Source of the DNA: Minisyncoccota bacterium
GTDB taxonomy: Bacteria > Patescibacteriota > Minisyncoccia > JAHIHE01 > JAGLIN01
DNA length: 35,214 nucleotides
Assembly: GCA_023142995.1 (NCBI GenBank)
Contig: JAGLIM010000009.1
Coordinates: forward strand, 1-35,214
Direction of reading: 5' to 3'
A program made the translations under genes and the position numbers. This document shows positions 1-9,014 of this stretch, piece by piece. Under the pieces are notes generated by a model. The model saw nothing but the letters and a program-made list of their open reading frames with translations. It did not search any database and was not told where the DNA came from. Every line of letters starts with the position of its first letter. Position 1 is the stretch's first letter.

Positions 1-2
1 TA

Positions 3-854
3 GAGATTACTATTACTAATAATCAAAATGAACCAATTTATATTTCTCCATATAATTTTTCTTCATTATTGAACTACTCAATAAGTAAATTTGAAAATGA
101 TAGTTGGAAGCTCACAAGTCAAGACCGTGTATTACGATCTTCATGTTATAATAATACTTTAATGCGTATTTCTATTATTCCCCCCGCTTATATTTCTGAG
201 TTCAAAAGTCCGCAGGTGGATAAATGGGAGCAAACAGAATGTTTTTTTAAGGAACAAATGTGTGGTGATGAATTATATTCTGCGGTTGTCAAAGAACAGG
301 TTGAAACTGGAAAATATAAGATTCGTTTTTGCTATTGGAATGAAGAGGATGTGGATTTAGTAGTGGATTATATAGCGCAAGATGACAAAAAGAAATGTAT
401 TGAAAGCGAATTCACAATCAAAGAAAAATCAGTTCTTGATTCAAGGTGTAGTGAGAAGGTAAAAGGAATCGGAATATGTGATAGATATAACAAAGGATAT
501 GCGTATGAATTTGATTCAGAGATAGGAAAGTGTGTTGAAGAAGACAGAGTGACAGGTTGTTCATTTGAGATACCTTTTAGAACTTTAAAAGAATGTCAGA
601 AGGTTTGTGAGAAAAGAGAATGTGCAGAGAAAGGTGAATTTATAAATTATCCACAGGGAACTAATGAAAATTTGCAGGATGTTTGCTGTGAGAGACTGAA
701 AGGATTATTGGGCTATAGAATGGAAAATGGAAAATGTGAAATACTTTTAGGTGGGCCATTTTTAACTTGTATGCCTTGCGGAAATGGGATTTGTGAAACA
801 ATGGATAATTTTAATGAAAACGAATGTAATTGTCCTGAAGATTGCGAGAATTAA
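3..854 (+). CDS. Exported Ig-like / Kunitz-like cysteine-rich protein (5' end cut off)
   Basis: The reading frame is already open at the left edge of the window, so the start and any membrane anchor lie outside it. A TTG at 69 is in frame but lies inside a domain. The residues before it (ITITNNQNEPIY) match the Ig-like, BsuPI-like domain of the proteins at 3529, 7401 and 14240. Numbering from 69, that domain runs to about residue 122. It is followed by six cysteines (127, 137, 155, 164, 176, 180) with Kunitz/BPTI spacing, including the Y-x-F-D and P-F-x5-C positions. A cysteine-rich tail follows and ends in CGNGICET...NCPEDC, a motif often seen in CPR secreted proteins. It is probably an extracellular binding or inhibitory protein; the function is unknown. 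Domain calls are by eye. Confidence 0.85.
   Translation, partial: EITITNNQNEPIYISPYNFSSLLNYSISKFENDSWKLTSQDRVLRSSCYNNTLMRISIIPPAYISEFKSPQVDKWEQTECFFKEQMCGDELYSAVVKEQVETGKYKIRFCYWNEEDVDLVVDYIAQDDKKKCIESEFTIKEKSVLDSRCSEKVKGIGICDRYNKGYAYEFDSEIGKCVEEDRVTGCSFEIPFRTLKECQKVCEKRECAEKGEFINYPQGTNENLQDVCCERLKGLLGYRMENGKCEILLGGPFLTCMPCGNGICETMDNFNENECNCPEDCEN
447..608 (+). other. Kunitz/BPTI-like domain, copy 1
   Basis: Six cysteines have gaps of 9, 17, 8, 11 and 3 residues, against 8, 15, 7, 12 and 3 in BPTI. A glycine precedes the fourth cysteine, an aromatic-x-Phe-Asp stretch lies before the third, and a Phe sits six residues before the fifth, as in BPTI. The residue after the second cysteine (P1) is Asp, so classical trypsin inhibition is unlikely. 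Confidence 0.65.
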
Positions 855-931
855 AAAATATCTTCAAATGAATGACTTCGCAGCAAGCTGGCGAGGTATC
901 AAGAGGAAAAAATTTCTTTTGACAACTCCAA

Positions 932-947
932 CCGATGCAAGCATCGG
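932..947 (+). terminator. Small hairpin between genes
   Basis: A perfect 6 bp stem (ccgatg/catcgg) with a CAAG loop is followed by the T-rich stretch agaattttatt. It lies between the stop at 854 and the start at 996. The tail is short, so it is a weak terminator candidate. A second, bulged hairpin (tcgcagcaagctggcga) lies just upstream, near 883-899. Confidence 0.4.
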
Positions 948-995
948 AGAATTTTATTGATTAAAATAATAAATTTTATTTTTAAAAACAAAAAC

Positions 996-3464
996 ATGAA
1001 AACAAAAGATTTAATTGGCGCTGTTTTATTTGCGTTTGTGGTAGTAGCAGGAGCAACGATTTTAGCTGATTATTTCAGGAAAGCCCCGCTCCGAATTTTT
1101 GAGACCAAACAAGAACAAGGCATTCTAAAAACAGAACCAATCAATTTATCAAATATTAAAACAGAAAAATTAGCTTTTGCGAAATATTATTTTTTAGATC
1201 CATTAGATATAGAATTACAAACAGCGCAATATAGTTTACCTTTAAAAACTTCTCAGATTTCAAATTATCAAGATTTTTCTGAAAAGATTCCTTTAGGTGA
1301 TAAGGCATTAAGTTCATTAAATAAAAACGGATTTGCTGTTATTGATAATCTATTTAATCCAAGCGAAGAGGATATTACAAATCCATATAAAACTTTAAAA
1401 GATAAAGAAATTCCTGTTTTTATTACTTCTGATTCGCTTTTGCATTTGTATCATATTCAATTTGACGAGACTTTGAGGCAGATTGAGGAGAGGGAGTTTT
1501 ATGATGGGATTTGGGAGATTAGTAAGGAGTTATTAGATGAGTCAGTAAAATCATCTAGGGAAATACATACAGAACTGTTACACGCAACGTATAAAGACAC
1601 AACAAAAGAGAAATATGAGCAAATAGAAGAACTTCTAGAAGCATATAAAAGAAATATTATTTATTTATCTGTTGGATTGGAATTGTTGAAACCAGAAAAT
1701 AATCAAATAAAAAAAGAATGCCATGAGAAAAATCATTGGGAATGTGAAATGCAGGATCCAACAGCATATTTCACACGAGAAGAATTAAATAAATACGCTT
1801 TTGAAACTCCTGATTTTGTGAAAGAAGAAGTCCAAAAAGAATTAGCGTTAATAGAAAAACACGAGGGATTTTCAAATTCTCCACTTTTTATTTATAAAGA
1901 GGATTATTCGCAGTATGTTCCACGGGGACATTATACTAGATCAGAAAAACTGAAAAATTATTTCAAAACGATGATGTGGTATGGCAGGACTTCAATGCTT
2001 TTGAAAGGTAGTTCAGACATTCCTAAAGGGCAGACAGATTCTTTTGATAAAAAGGGGATGATTTCTGTTTATGACGCAAGAATACAAACCATGCAAGCAA
2101 GTCTGCTTGCTGCTAAGTTCTCTGGTCTTGAAAAATTAAAAAATAAATGGGACAGAATTTATGGAGTTACTGTTTTCTATGTTGGGCTTTCTGACGATCT
2201 TGGACCTTATGAATATTTGGAAGCGATAAATTTTGTATTTGGAGATGAATTTATTTTAAACGATTTAACGGAAGAAAATCTTGGAAAACTAAAAGCGAAA
2301 TTAGCGGAATATAGAGGACCAGAAATATACGGCGGAACAGGAGAATTGGGAATGTTGCCACCATTTACACCAGAAAAAGCAGGCACTCTTTTGGAGAATA
2401 CAAAAGGATTTCGTTTAATGGGGCAAAGATTTATTCCCGATTCTTATTTATTTTCTAATTTAGTTTCTCCTTATGTTGGAATGTATGACGGGGATGATTG
2501 CAGTAAAACATTTACTTGTGAATTTTCAGATGGCGGACCAATCAGAGCACTCCCAAGAGGACTTGATGTGATGTCTTTATTAGGATCAAAAAGAGCGGGA
2601 GAGATTTTGATTGAATCAGGAGATACAAACTATAAAGGTAAAGATAAAGAAGGAAATATAATAACTTATGAAACTCAGTTTAATAAACTTAAAGAAGAGT
2701 TTGATAATTTCACAGAAGCAGACTGGCAGAAAAATATTTACTGGTCTTGGCTTGACGCATTAAAACAGTTATTAAAAGAATTTGATGATGGTTATCCGAC
2801 ATTTATGCAGACAGAAGCGTGGGAGGAAAAAGAACTGACTTCCGCGCTTGCTTCTTGGTCTGAGTTGCGACATGACACGATTTTATACGCTAAACAGAGT
2901 TATACGATGACAATCGAAGGTATAGCTCCTCCAGAGAAACTAGTCGTCGGCTACATTGAACCAGTTCCTGAATTCTACAATAAACTTTTAGCTCTCACAA
3001 GAATGACAAATAAAGGTTTAACTGAAATGGAAGTTTTGGATGATTCGGCTAAATATAGATTAGAAAATTTAAAGAAAGTATTAGAAAGATTGGTTGAATT
3101 GTCTAAAAAAGAATTAGAAAATAAAGAGCTTACGGAAGATGATTATGCTTTTATCAAAAACTTTGGTAAGGAATTAAATAATGTAATTAATAATGTTGAT
3201 GACAAAGCGAAGAAAACAACAATTATTGCTGATGTTCATACGGATCAAAACACAAAACAAGTTTTGGAAGAAGGGGTTGGTTATGTCAAAATGATCGTTG
3301 TCGCTTACAAAATTCCAGACGGAAGAATTTTAATCGGTGCTGGACCAGTGATGAGTTATTATGAATTCAAGCATCCGATGAAAGACAGATTGACTGATGA
3401 GAAGTGGCGGGAATTGTTGGAATCAGATCCGCCAGATGAGCCGGAGTGGGCGAGTGAAAAATAG
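996..3464 (+). CDS. DUF3160-family anchored protein
   Basis: This is a large exported protein of 822 aa. An N-terminal hydrophobic segment (about residues 6-25, GAVLFAFVVVAGATILADYF) anchors or exports it. The body resembles the DUF3160 family, with the stretch IPVFITSDSLLHLYHIQFDE and an all-helical, tyrosine- and aspartate-rich character. No enzymatic function is established for DUF3160 and no catalytic motif is evident here. The frame can be extended to a TTG at 957, but the ATG at 996 puts a typical short basic segment before the anchor. The same 'aaaacaaaa-c-ATGaaaa' context precedes the next gene at 3529. No SD is present. It lies among anchored cysteine-rich proteins but is itself cysteine-poor. 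Confidence 0.8.
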   Translation: MKTKDLIGAVLFAFVVVAGATILADYFRKAPLRIFETKQEQGILKTEPINLSNIKTEKLAFAKYYFLDPLDIELQTAQYSLPLKTSQISNYQDFSEKIPLGDKALSSLNKNGFAVIDNLFNPSEEDITNPYKTLKDKEIPVFITSDSLLHLYHIQFDETLRQIEEREFYDGIWEISKELLDESVKSSREIHTELLHATYKDTTKEKYEQIEELLEAYKRNIIYLSVGLELLKPENNQIKKECHEKNHWECEMQDPTAYFTREELNKYAFETPDFVKEEVQKELALIEKHEGFSNSPLFIYKEDYSQYVPRGHYTRSEKLKNYFKTMMWYGRTSMLLKGSSDIPKGQTDSFDKKGMISVYDARIQTMQASLLAAKFSGLEKLKNKWDRIYGVTVFYVGLSDDLGPYEYLEAINFVFGDEFILNDLTEENLGKLKAKLAEYRGPEIYGGTGELGMLPPFTPEKAGTLLENTKGFRLMGQRFIPDSYLFSNLVSPYVGMYDGDDCSKTFTCEFSDGGPIRALPRGLDVMSLLGSKRAGEILIESGDTNYKGKDKEGNIITYETQFNKLKEEFDNFTEADWQKNIYWSWLDALKQLLKEFDDGYPTFMQTEAWEEKELTSALASWSELRHDTILYAKQSYTMTIEGIAPPEKLVVGYIEPVPEFYNKLLALTRMTNKGLTEMEVLDDSAKYRLENLKKVLERLVELSKKELENKELTEDDYAFIKNFGKELNNVINNVDDKAKKTTIIADVHTDQNTKQVLEEGVGYVKMIVVAYKIPDGRILIGAGPVMSYYEFKHPMKDRLTDEKWRELLESDPPDEPEWASEK

Positions 3465-3528
3465 AAAATAGAATAAATATTTATTAATGACAATTCATAA
3501 ATTGAAATTAATTTCTAAAAACAAAACT

Positions 3529-5070
3529 ATGAAAAAGCAAACATTATTTGACTTAACTTCAATGCCAAAAATGATCTTGATTATTACTTTAGTTGTGATG
3601 TTGGGGACTTTATTTGGAGCAACAAGTTATTTGTTAAAAATATCTAAAACAGATTTGCCGATTGTAAATCCTGTTATTGAAACTCAATGTGAAGTTGATT
3701 CTGATTGTGAACTTATTTATACTGGTCATAGTACATGTTCACCTTGTGATACTTCAGTAGCGGATTATAAATGTTTTAATAAAGATGAAACTAAAAAGAT
3801 AAGAGATAAATGGGATAATAAAGTTAGTCATGTTGTGTGTAAGCCTTGTCAGGAGCCTCAGCATACTTGCAAATGCTCAAATGGGAAATGCGAGAAGGTT
3901 AAAATAAAGGAAGTTAAAGAAGTGGTTATTGCGACGGATAAAATGGAGTATGAAATAGGCGAAGAAGTGAAAATAACGATAGAAAATAATTCAAATGAGC
4001 AAAAAATGAGCTACCCATCTTATGTTATTGAAATGTTTGAAAATAATATTTGGACACATATAAAACAAATACGGCGTCCTTGCGTGATGGTTTATGAAGA
4101 AATAGGGTTTATAACCATTAAATCTGGAGATAAATTAGAATACGAATGGAATCAAGAAGAAACTGAATGTAGCGAGCCAGTGGATCAGTTTTCTTCTAAA
4201 ATGATCTCTAATCAAGTTTCTGCTGGGAAATATAGAGTAAGTAGTAGAATATTTGGCAGTAGATTATTAGATGGTAATATTATTTATTCCAACGAATTCA
4301 TAATAAAAGAAAAATCGGTGGTTGATGCGAGGTGTGTGGAGAAATCTCAATTGCTCAGCGACTGTCAGACATTTTCTAGAAAAATTGGATATGAGTTTGA
4401 TTCTAATATAGGGAAATGTATTGAAAGATTTGTCGAAGGCAACGGATGCGATATAATATGTCCTTTTGAAAGTTTGGAAGAATGTCAGGAGGTTTGTGAG
4501 GAAAGCAAAATTGATTCCCAAGATATTCTATCTGATGAAAAAGTTTATGAAATTTTGAAAAATTTTGCTATTAAACAAAATGTAGCAAATATAAGCGATG
4601 ATAATATTTTATTAGATGCCATTGAATTTCAGAATGGAGATATAAAAGAACGATTAAAAAAAGTAGAGTATGATTTAGATGAAACAGGAAAGGGTCTCGC
4701 TGATTCCATAGACTGGAGAGGTTATGTTAATGCAACAACAAAAGTTTGCATAGCAAGAAGTATTATTTATAATAATCTTAAACATACTTGTGATCTTAAA
4801 CATGATTCTATTCTGTCCTTAGAGGATGTTGATGATCTTTTAGCCACCGAAGAAATTATTCCATATTTTCTTGTTGGCTTCACTTATTTCAAAAGTGGAG
4901 ATTATACTAAAACAAGTTATTATTTGGATCAAATAATATTGCATCGCCAAGCGGAAATAGATCGTTGGGGAGAATCGTATTTTATTAATGCAAGTGGAGA
5001 GATTTATAAAAAGATTTATGAAAAGACAACGCAGGTGTTGAATGAAATTGAAATTGCAGTTAACGGCTAA
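3529..5070 (+). CDS. Anchored Cys-module / Ig-like / Kunitz-like protein
   Basis: A membrane-anchored extracellular protein of 513 aa from the ATG at 3529; an in-frame ATG at 3487 would add 14 residues before the anchor. Numbering from 3487, the order is: hydrophobic anchor about 29-50; cysteine module 68-135 starting CEVDSDC and ending CKCSNGKC; Ig-like BsuPI-type domain about 145-274 (EYEIGEEVKITIEN); Kunitz-like domain 283-337; then a helical C-terminal domain of about 185 residues with possible TPR-like helices (YFKSGDYTKTSYYLDQII). The Ig and Kunitz parts closely parallel the truncated gene at the left edge, including the linker EFIIKEKSVVDARC against EFTIKEKSVLDSRC, so the two are paralogues. 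Function is unknown; protease inhibition or ligand binding at the surface is possible. Confidence 0.85.
   Translation: MKKQTLFDLTSMPKMILIITLVVMLGTLFGATSYLLKISKTDLPIVNPVIETQCEVDSDCELIYTGHSTCSPCDTSVADYKCFNKDETKKIRDKWDNKVSHVVCKPCQEPQHTCKCSNGKCEKVKIKEVKEVVIATDKMEYEIGEEVKITIENNSNEQKMSYPSYVIEMFENNIWTHIKQIRRPCVMVYEEIGFITIKSGDKLEYEWNQEETECSEPVDQFSSKMISNQVSAGKYRVSSRIFGSRLLDGNIIYSNEFIIKEKSVVDARCVEKSQLLSDCQTFSRKIGYEFDSNIGKCIERFVEGNGCDIICPFESLEECQEVCEESKIDSQDILSDEKVYEILKNFAIKQNVANISDDNILLDAIEFQNGDIKERLKKVEYDLDETGKGLADSIDWRGYVNATTKVCIARSIIYNNLKHTCDLKHDSILSLEDVDDLLATEEIIPYFLVGFTYFKSGDYTKTSYYLDQIILHRQAEIDRWGESYFINASGEIYKKIYEKTTQVLNEIEIAVNG
4333..4497 (+). other. Kunitz/BPTI-like domain, copy 2
   Basis: The cysteines are at residues 283, 293, 311, 321, 333 and 337 (numbered from 3487), with gaps 9, 17, 9, 11 and 3, plus one extra cysteine at 325. 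IGYEFDSNIGKC matches the Kunitz core strand before the third cysteine, and PFESLEEC matches the Phe-x5-Cys position. P1 is Gln, not basic. Confidence 0.65.
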
Positions 5071-5163
5071 TTTTACTAAAAGATTTAGGATGAATTTATA
5101 ATTAAAAATAAACTAAAACTCAATATTAAAAATAATAAGAAATATTCTTATAATTGAAAAATT

Positions 5164-5463
5164 ATGAAAAAGAAATATAAATCACTTATATTGATTGCTA
5201 TTATTGCTTTGATCTTGCCTTCGATTTTACAGTCATTTGTCTATTTATTCTCTGGAGCGTGTGGCGGTTCATTCGGATTGCGTCCCACAGCGCATCTTTG
5301 TGTTGGTGTTGAAATTGATTCTGAAAAAACAATAAGAAAATTACCTAGTGCTGATATAGATTTTCATATTTTATTTTTCCATTTTGGCTATAGAGTAGAT
5401 GAAAAAAATGCAGATTGGTCAGAAGGCTTTTGTCTAGGACAAGATATCTGGTACGGAGAATGA
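5164..5463 (+). CDS. Small membrane-anchored protein, unknown
   Basis: A 99 aa protein with a lysine-rich start (MKKKYKS) and one hydrophobic segment, about residues 8-31, followed by a short domain with three cysteines (ACGGSFG, HLCVGVE, GFCLGQ). The segment could be an uncleaved anchor or a signal peptide. I do not recognise a family. The 93 bp gap upstream holds a 7 bp hairpin (5135-5151, ataagaa/ttcttat) but no SD. It lies between two anchored cysteine-rich proteins in the same orientation, so it is probably also exported. The antisense frame over its 3' end is a shadow. Confidence 0.6.
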   Translation: MKKKYKSLILIAIIALILPSILQSFVYLFSGACGGSFGLRPTAHLCVGVEIDSEKTIRKLPSADIDFHILFFHFGYRVDEKNADWSEGFCLGQDIWYGE

Positions 5464-5524
5464 TGTTAAAATCTCTTAAATTTATGTTTTCAAAAGTGAA
5501 TTCCATTTTTCTAAAACTGGAGTT

Positions 5525-5538
5525 CACACTTTAGTGTG
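5525..5538 (+). repeat. Short inverted repeat cacact/agtgtg
   Basis: The sequence cacacttt-agtgtg, with 6 bp arms and a 2 nt spacer, lies between the genes ending at 5463 and starting at 5607, and is followed by taaaaagacagtcttt. It could be a weak terminator or a small dispersed repeat. There is no T-run on the + strand, so its role is uncertain. Confidence 0.35.
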
Positions 5539-5606
5539 TAAAAAGACAGTCTTTAATTCGCTAGCTGTTAGTATGAATAAAATAATTTATTTTAATTTAA
5601 GATATA

Positions 5607-7367
5607 ATGCAAAATAAAATGAAAGATCTAAATCAAAATTTAGAGCAAATCAAAAATCAAAAACAATCTTCTAAGAAAGAACCTTTTTCTTTAATAATAG
5701 TCAAAACATTCCTAGCGATTTTACTATTCACAGGAATGGGAGTGATTGTTATTGGCGGGGTATATATTATCGGCGGGCATTATAAGATATCACATAATCA
5801 GCCAACAGGAAATATTTCATTTGAGGTTAAAGGATTAGATCATTGTGAGAAAGATGATGATTGTATAGCTTATTTTTCCAATTGCTATTGTCAATATCGT
5901 TGTATTAATAAAGATGCAAGAATGAAAGATTGTTCCAAAAAATGTCCTGCAAGAGGAGCAGCTTCTGAATGTGTTTGCGAGAATAATAAATGTGTTGATA
6001 AAACTTTTGATACTTCCGACTGGCAGACTTATCGGAATGATGAGCTTGGGCTTGAGGTAAAGTATCCAGAATATTATTTTGAGGATAGATATGATTTAGA
6101 AAATATGACAGATTTGGACTACAAAAGGATACATTTTTTTAGAGATATGAATAATAGTGAATTAGATGATTTTAAAGAGCATTATATTACTTCTTTTTAT
6201 GAAGAAGGTACTCATTCAGGCACGATAAATATTAAGTCATACAATGAAAATGAATTAAAAGCTTGGTATGCGATTGATTCGTTTAATGATCTTAAACTTA
6301 AAGAATACAGTAATTTTAAAGTATATATATTAGAAATTAGAGAGGTTGGATTTTATTATATAATTCCACATAATAATGTAGATAATTTATATTTTGTATT
6401 CTCTATTCCCACGTTTTTACAGAATAATTTTGAAAATAATTGGTTTAGCACTTTCAAATTCACAAACCAAAACACAAACATTGCAGATATTATCAAAGAA
6501 GACGAAAAGATAGAATATCTTAAAGATTTTGAATTTCAAAATCTACCAGATTATGTTTTTTCCGAACAAAAAGGCGCGACTTATAAATTAGAAAATTATA
6601 TCTTTCAATTTATAAGTCAACCGAATTTAAATATTCCTTTATCAATTTCAAGCAGTGATATTAAATACAAAGGCGTGCTGTATAGTAAAGATAATGGATC
6701 AAGCTGGAATGATCTTTTTGTTATTGATAATCCGAAAGACTATAAAGGCAATGAAGTAAAATACAATCCAGTGGGTATGTTCGTAAAAGATAATAAATTA
6801 TATCTTGATATTAGCGATGACAGAGGGGCTGGTAGTGGAGAGGGGAATTTGCTTAGATATTCCACTGAAGATGGGAAAATATGGACAAGAGACAGTTGCC
6901 TTTATTTAATGCCTGAACTTTATTTTAATGGGAGTGACGGAATAGAGCCATTTGTTATAACAGGAAATAGCGACTGTATCTATTCTCCTGTATCGCTTTG
7001 TACTGATGAATCTTTTGGAACGGCTATTGGTAGTGATGTTTATCCGATAAATCCAAAATATAAAAACCTTCATTTTTTAGGTCAGCTGTTTACGGCAGCT
7101 GATTGTGGTCCAGAAAGATTAAGTCAAATTTGGGGAGTTGACGGAGAAAATTATACTCTTGGTCCAAGAATTATTTTAAAAAATAATCCAAGCAAAGAGC
7201 TTATTGATGTTTTTAAGTCAATTGGTTTTGATTGTTGCGACAAAGTTTCTGATAGTAAGTGTAAGCAGTGGTCTCATGACAATTATTCAATTAAAATAAG
7301 TGAGTTGCTAAAATTAGAGCCATATCATAATGATTTTAGTAGTGATGATTGCGCAAATTGTGGATAG
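5607..7367 (+). CDS. Anchored protein with Cys module and PsbP-like domain
   Basis: A 586 aa protein. An N-terminal cytoplasmic stretch is followed by an anchor, about residues 27-56, very like that of the next gene (KEPF-L---KT-LAIL-FT...GG-YII). The cysteine module spans 80-129, opening CEKDDDC and ending CVCENNKC. From about 138 there is a region opening SDWQTYRNDELGLEVKYPEYY, the entry to a PsbP/MOG1-like domain common in CPR anchored proteins. The rest (about 300-586) contains one BNR-like stretch (YSKDNGSSWNDLF), which suggests a beta-propeller fragment. Start: MQNK is shared with the paralogue at 7401, which supports the ATG at 5607 over the ATG at 5619. No SD. Function unknown; it is likely extracellular. 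Confidence 0.8.
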   Translation: MQNKMKDLNQNLEQIKNQKQSSKKEPFSLIIVKTFLAILLFTGMGVIVIGGVYIIGGHYKISHNQPTGNISFEVKGLDHCEKDDDCIAYFSNCYCQYRCINKDARMKDCSKKCPARGAASECVCENNKCVDKTFDTSDWQTYRNDELGLEVKYPEYYFEDRYDLENMTDLDYKRIHFFRDMNNSELDDFKEHYITSFYEEGTHSGTINIKSYNENELKAWYAIDSFNDLKLKEYSNFKVYILEIREVGFYYIIPHNNVDNLYFVFSIPTFLQNNFENNWFSTFKFTNQNTNIADIIKEDEKIEYLKDFEFQNLPDYVFSEQKGATYKLENYIFQFISQPNLNIPLSISSSDIKYKGVLYSKDNGSSWNDLFVIDNPKDYKGNEVKYNPVGMFVKDNKLYLDISDDRGAGSGEGNLLRYSTEDGKIWTRDSCLYLMPELYFNGSDGIEPFVITGNSDCIYSPVSLCTDESFGTAIGSDVYPINPKYKNLHFLGQLFTAADCGPERLSQIWGVDGENYTLGPRIILKNNPSKELIDVFKSIGFDCCDKVSDSKCKQWSHDNYSIKISELLKLEPYHNDFSSDDCANCG

Positions 7368-7377
7368 TTAGATTTTC

Positions 7378-7397
7378 TTTAATTTTTAAAAATTAAA
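7378..7397 (+). repeat. 20 bp perfect palindrome before the 7401 gene
   Basis: tttaattttt is followed immediately by its exact reverse complement, three bases before the ATG at 7401. It could fold as a weak hairpin ending the upstream transcript or covering the next start. It is pure A/T, so it may also be a chance effect of base composition. Confidence 0.3.
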
Positions 7398-7400
7398 TCT

Positions 7401-8999
7401 ATGCAAAATAAAACACAAAATCCAAATCAAAGCAAAAACCAATTTTTTAAAAAAGAGCCGTTCTTTTTAATGACTATAAAAACGCTTTTAGCAATTTTAA
7501 TTTTTACAGCATTACTGACGATAATTATTGGCGGGGGATATATAATTTGGGAGTATTCTAAAACATCATCTAATAATCAGCCAGTTTTATTTGAAAAACA
7601 AGTTGTTTTAATAATCGACAAAACAGAATACCAAATAGGCGAGAAAGTAAAATTGACAGTTAAGAATAATTTAGATGATGAAATAGAATTTTATACCGTT
7701 GCTGTTGAAAAATTTAATAATAAAGAATGGCAACAAATTAGATTTGATATTGAGTGTCTTGGGTTGTGTACAAAAATACAAACCGTGATAAATTCTAAAA
7801 ATAACAAAAGTTTTTTATGGGATCAAAAAGATAATATTGGATTACAAATAATGGGAGGAAAATTTAGATTTATAATTGGGCTATGGGATAATGATTGGAA
7901 TGGTAGTGGATTGCCTTTAATGTTTAATTATTATTCCAATGAATTTAAAATAAAAGATTCTGTTATTGGTCCGTCACCAGGCAATATGGTTTGTGGCCAA
8001 GATTCTGATTGTGAAATAAACTATGCGAATTATTGTTGTGGGAAATGGGAGGGATGTTTTAATAAATATGATAATCCAGGAACTATAGGAGATTTAAATG
8101 ATCCTAATTGTAAATGTATTAAAAAGGAGCCAATTAAAGAATGCAGGTGTGTTAATAATATATGCCAGCCAGTATATGAAAGTAGTAAAGAGACAAAAAA
8201 CAGTGATAAGATTATCAAAAATTTAATCCAACAAATGGGAGACGACAATATCTCTCAAGAAACAAAAAACGCAATTCCAGGAAAACTCTACGATTACGGC
8301 AAAGAAGCAATCTCTTATTTAATTGAAGCATTGGATGATGAACGAGTTTTTGATAATTGCTATATGGGGTTAAGTGGTATTAAAAGATCGCCAAACGATA
8401 AATGTAATCAGTGTTTAGTTAAGCAAAAATGTAAAAATATTCTATACACCATAGTTAATCCAAAACCAATTTTGTATAAACATTTGCAATATATGAATTA
8501 TAATGTAGATTGGCAACAATGGTGGGATAAAAATCAAGACAAATCCTTAAACGAAATCAGAAAAATGGTTCGGGATTGGTACAGGGCAGAGGAAGAAAAA
8601 AATAATTATTCAACAATGGGTTATCGCGGGGAAGAATATGATTATTTGGATTTTACAGGGGATTTAAGTCATGATGATTTTCTTTTGAAATTTAAAGAAG
8701 TTTGCACAGGTTTTGATAATCTTAAACAAGTTGACTATTTAAAATGGCCAATTAGCTGTGGATGTTTGAGCGTTGATAGACATAGCTGCTATCGACATTT
8801 TGCCGAGTATAATAAAGATGCTTCTGTTTGTGATAAAATAACATGGGATGTTTTTGGGAGAGATAGCTGCTATTGGGCAGTAGCAGTTGAATTAAACAAG
8901 GTTGGTATGAATGATAAAATTGATTTTTGCAGCAAGATAGAAGATGCGCATATTGAAAATCATGCAAGGCAAAAAGCGTGTTTTGAATTAGCTAAATAA
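7401..8999 (+). CDS. Anchored Ig-like / Cys-module protein with Cys-rich C-terminus
   Basis: A 532 aa paralogue of its upstream neighbour at the N-terminus: MQNK start and anchor about residues 20-50. An Ig-like BsuPI-type domain follows at about 66-186 (EYQIGEKVKLTVKN ... YYSNEFKIKD), then a cysteine module at 198-255 opening CGQDSDC and closing CRCVNNIC. Residues about 265-400 are helical and resemble a HEAT-like segment (YGKEAISYLIEALDDERVF). The C-terminal hundred residues carry regularly spaced cysteines (CGCLSVDRHSCYRHFAEY, RDSCYWAVA, DFCSKIEDA, KACFELA), a pattern seen in CPR exported proteins. It differs from the 3529 protein in domain order (Ig before Cys module) and lacks the Kunitz-like domain. 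Confidence 0.8.
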   Translation: MQNKTQNPNQSKNQFFKKEPFFLMTIKTLLAILIFTALLTIIIGGGYIIWEYSKTSSNNQPVLFEKQVVLIIDKTEYQIGEKVKLTVKNNLDDEIEFYTVAVEKFNNKEWQQIRFDIECLGLCTKIQTVINSKNNKSFLWDQKDNIGLQIMGGKFRFIIGLWDNDWNGSGLPLMFNYYSNEFKIKDSVIGPSPGNMVCGQDSDCEINYANYCCGKWEGCFNKYDNPGTIGDLNDPNCKCIKKEPIKECRCVNNICQPVYESSKETKNSDKIIKNLIQQMGDDNISQETKNAIPGKLYDYGKEAISYLIEALDDERVFDNCYMGLSGIKRSPNDKCNQCLVKQKCKNILYTIVNPKPILYKHLQYMNYNVDWQQWWDKNQDKSLNEIRKMVRDWYRAEEEKNNYSTMGYRGEEYDYLDFTGDLSHDDFLLKFKEVCTGFDNLKQVDYLKWPISCGCLSVDRHSCYRHFAEYNKDASVCDKITWDVFGRDSCYWAVAVELNKVGMNDKIDFCSKIEDAHIENHARQKACFELAK

Positions 9000-9014
9000 T
9001 CATAATTTAAAAAT

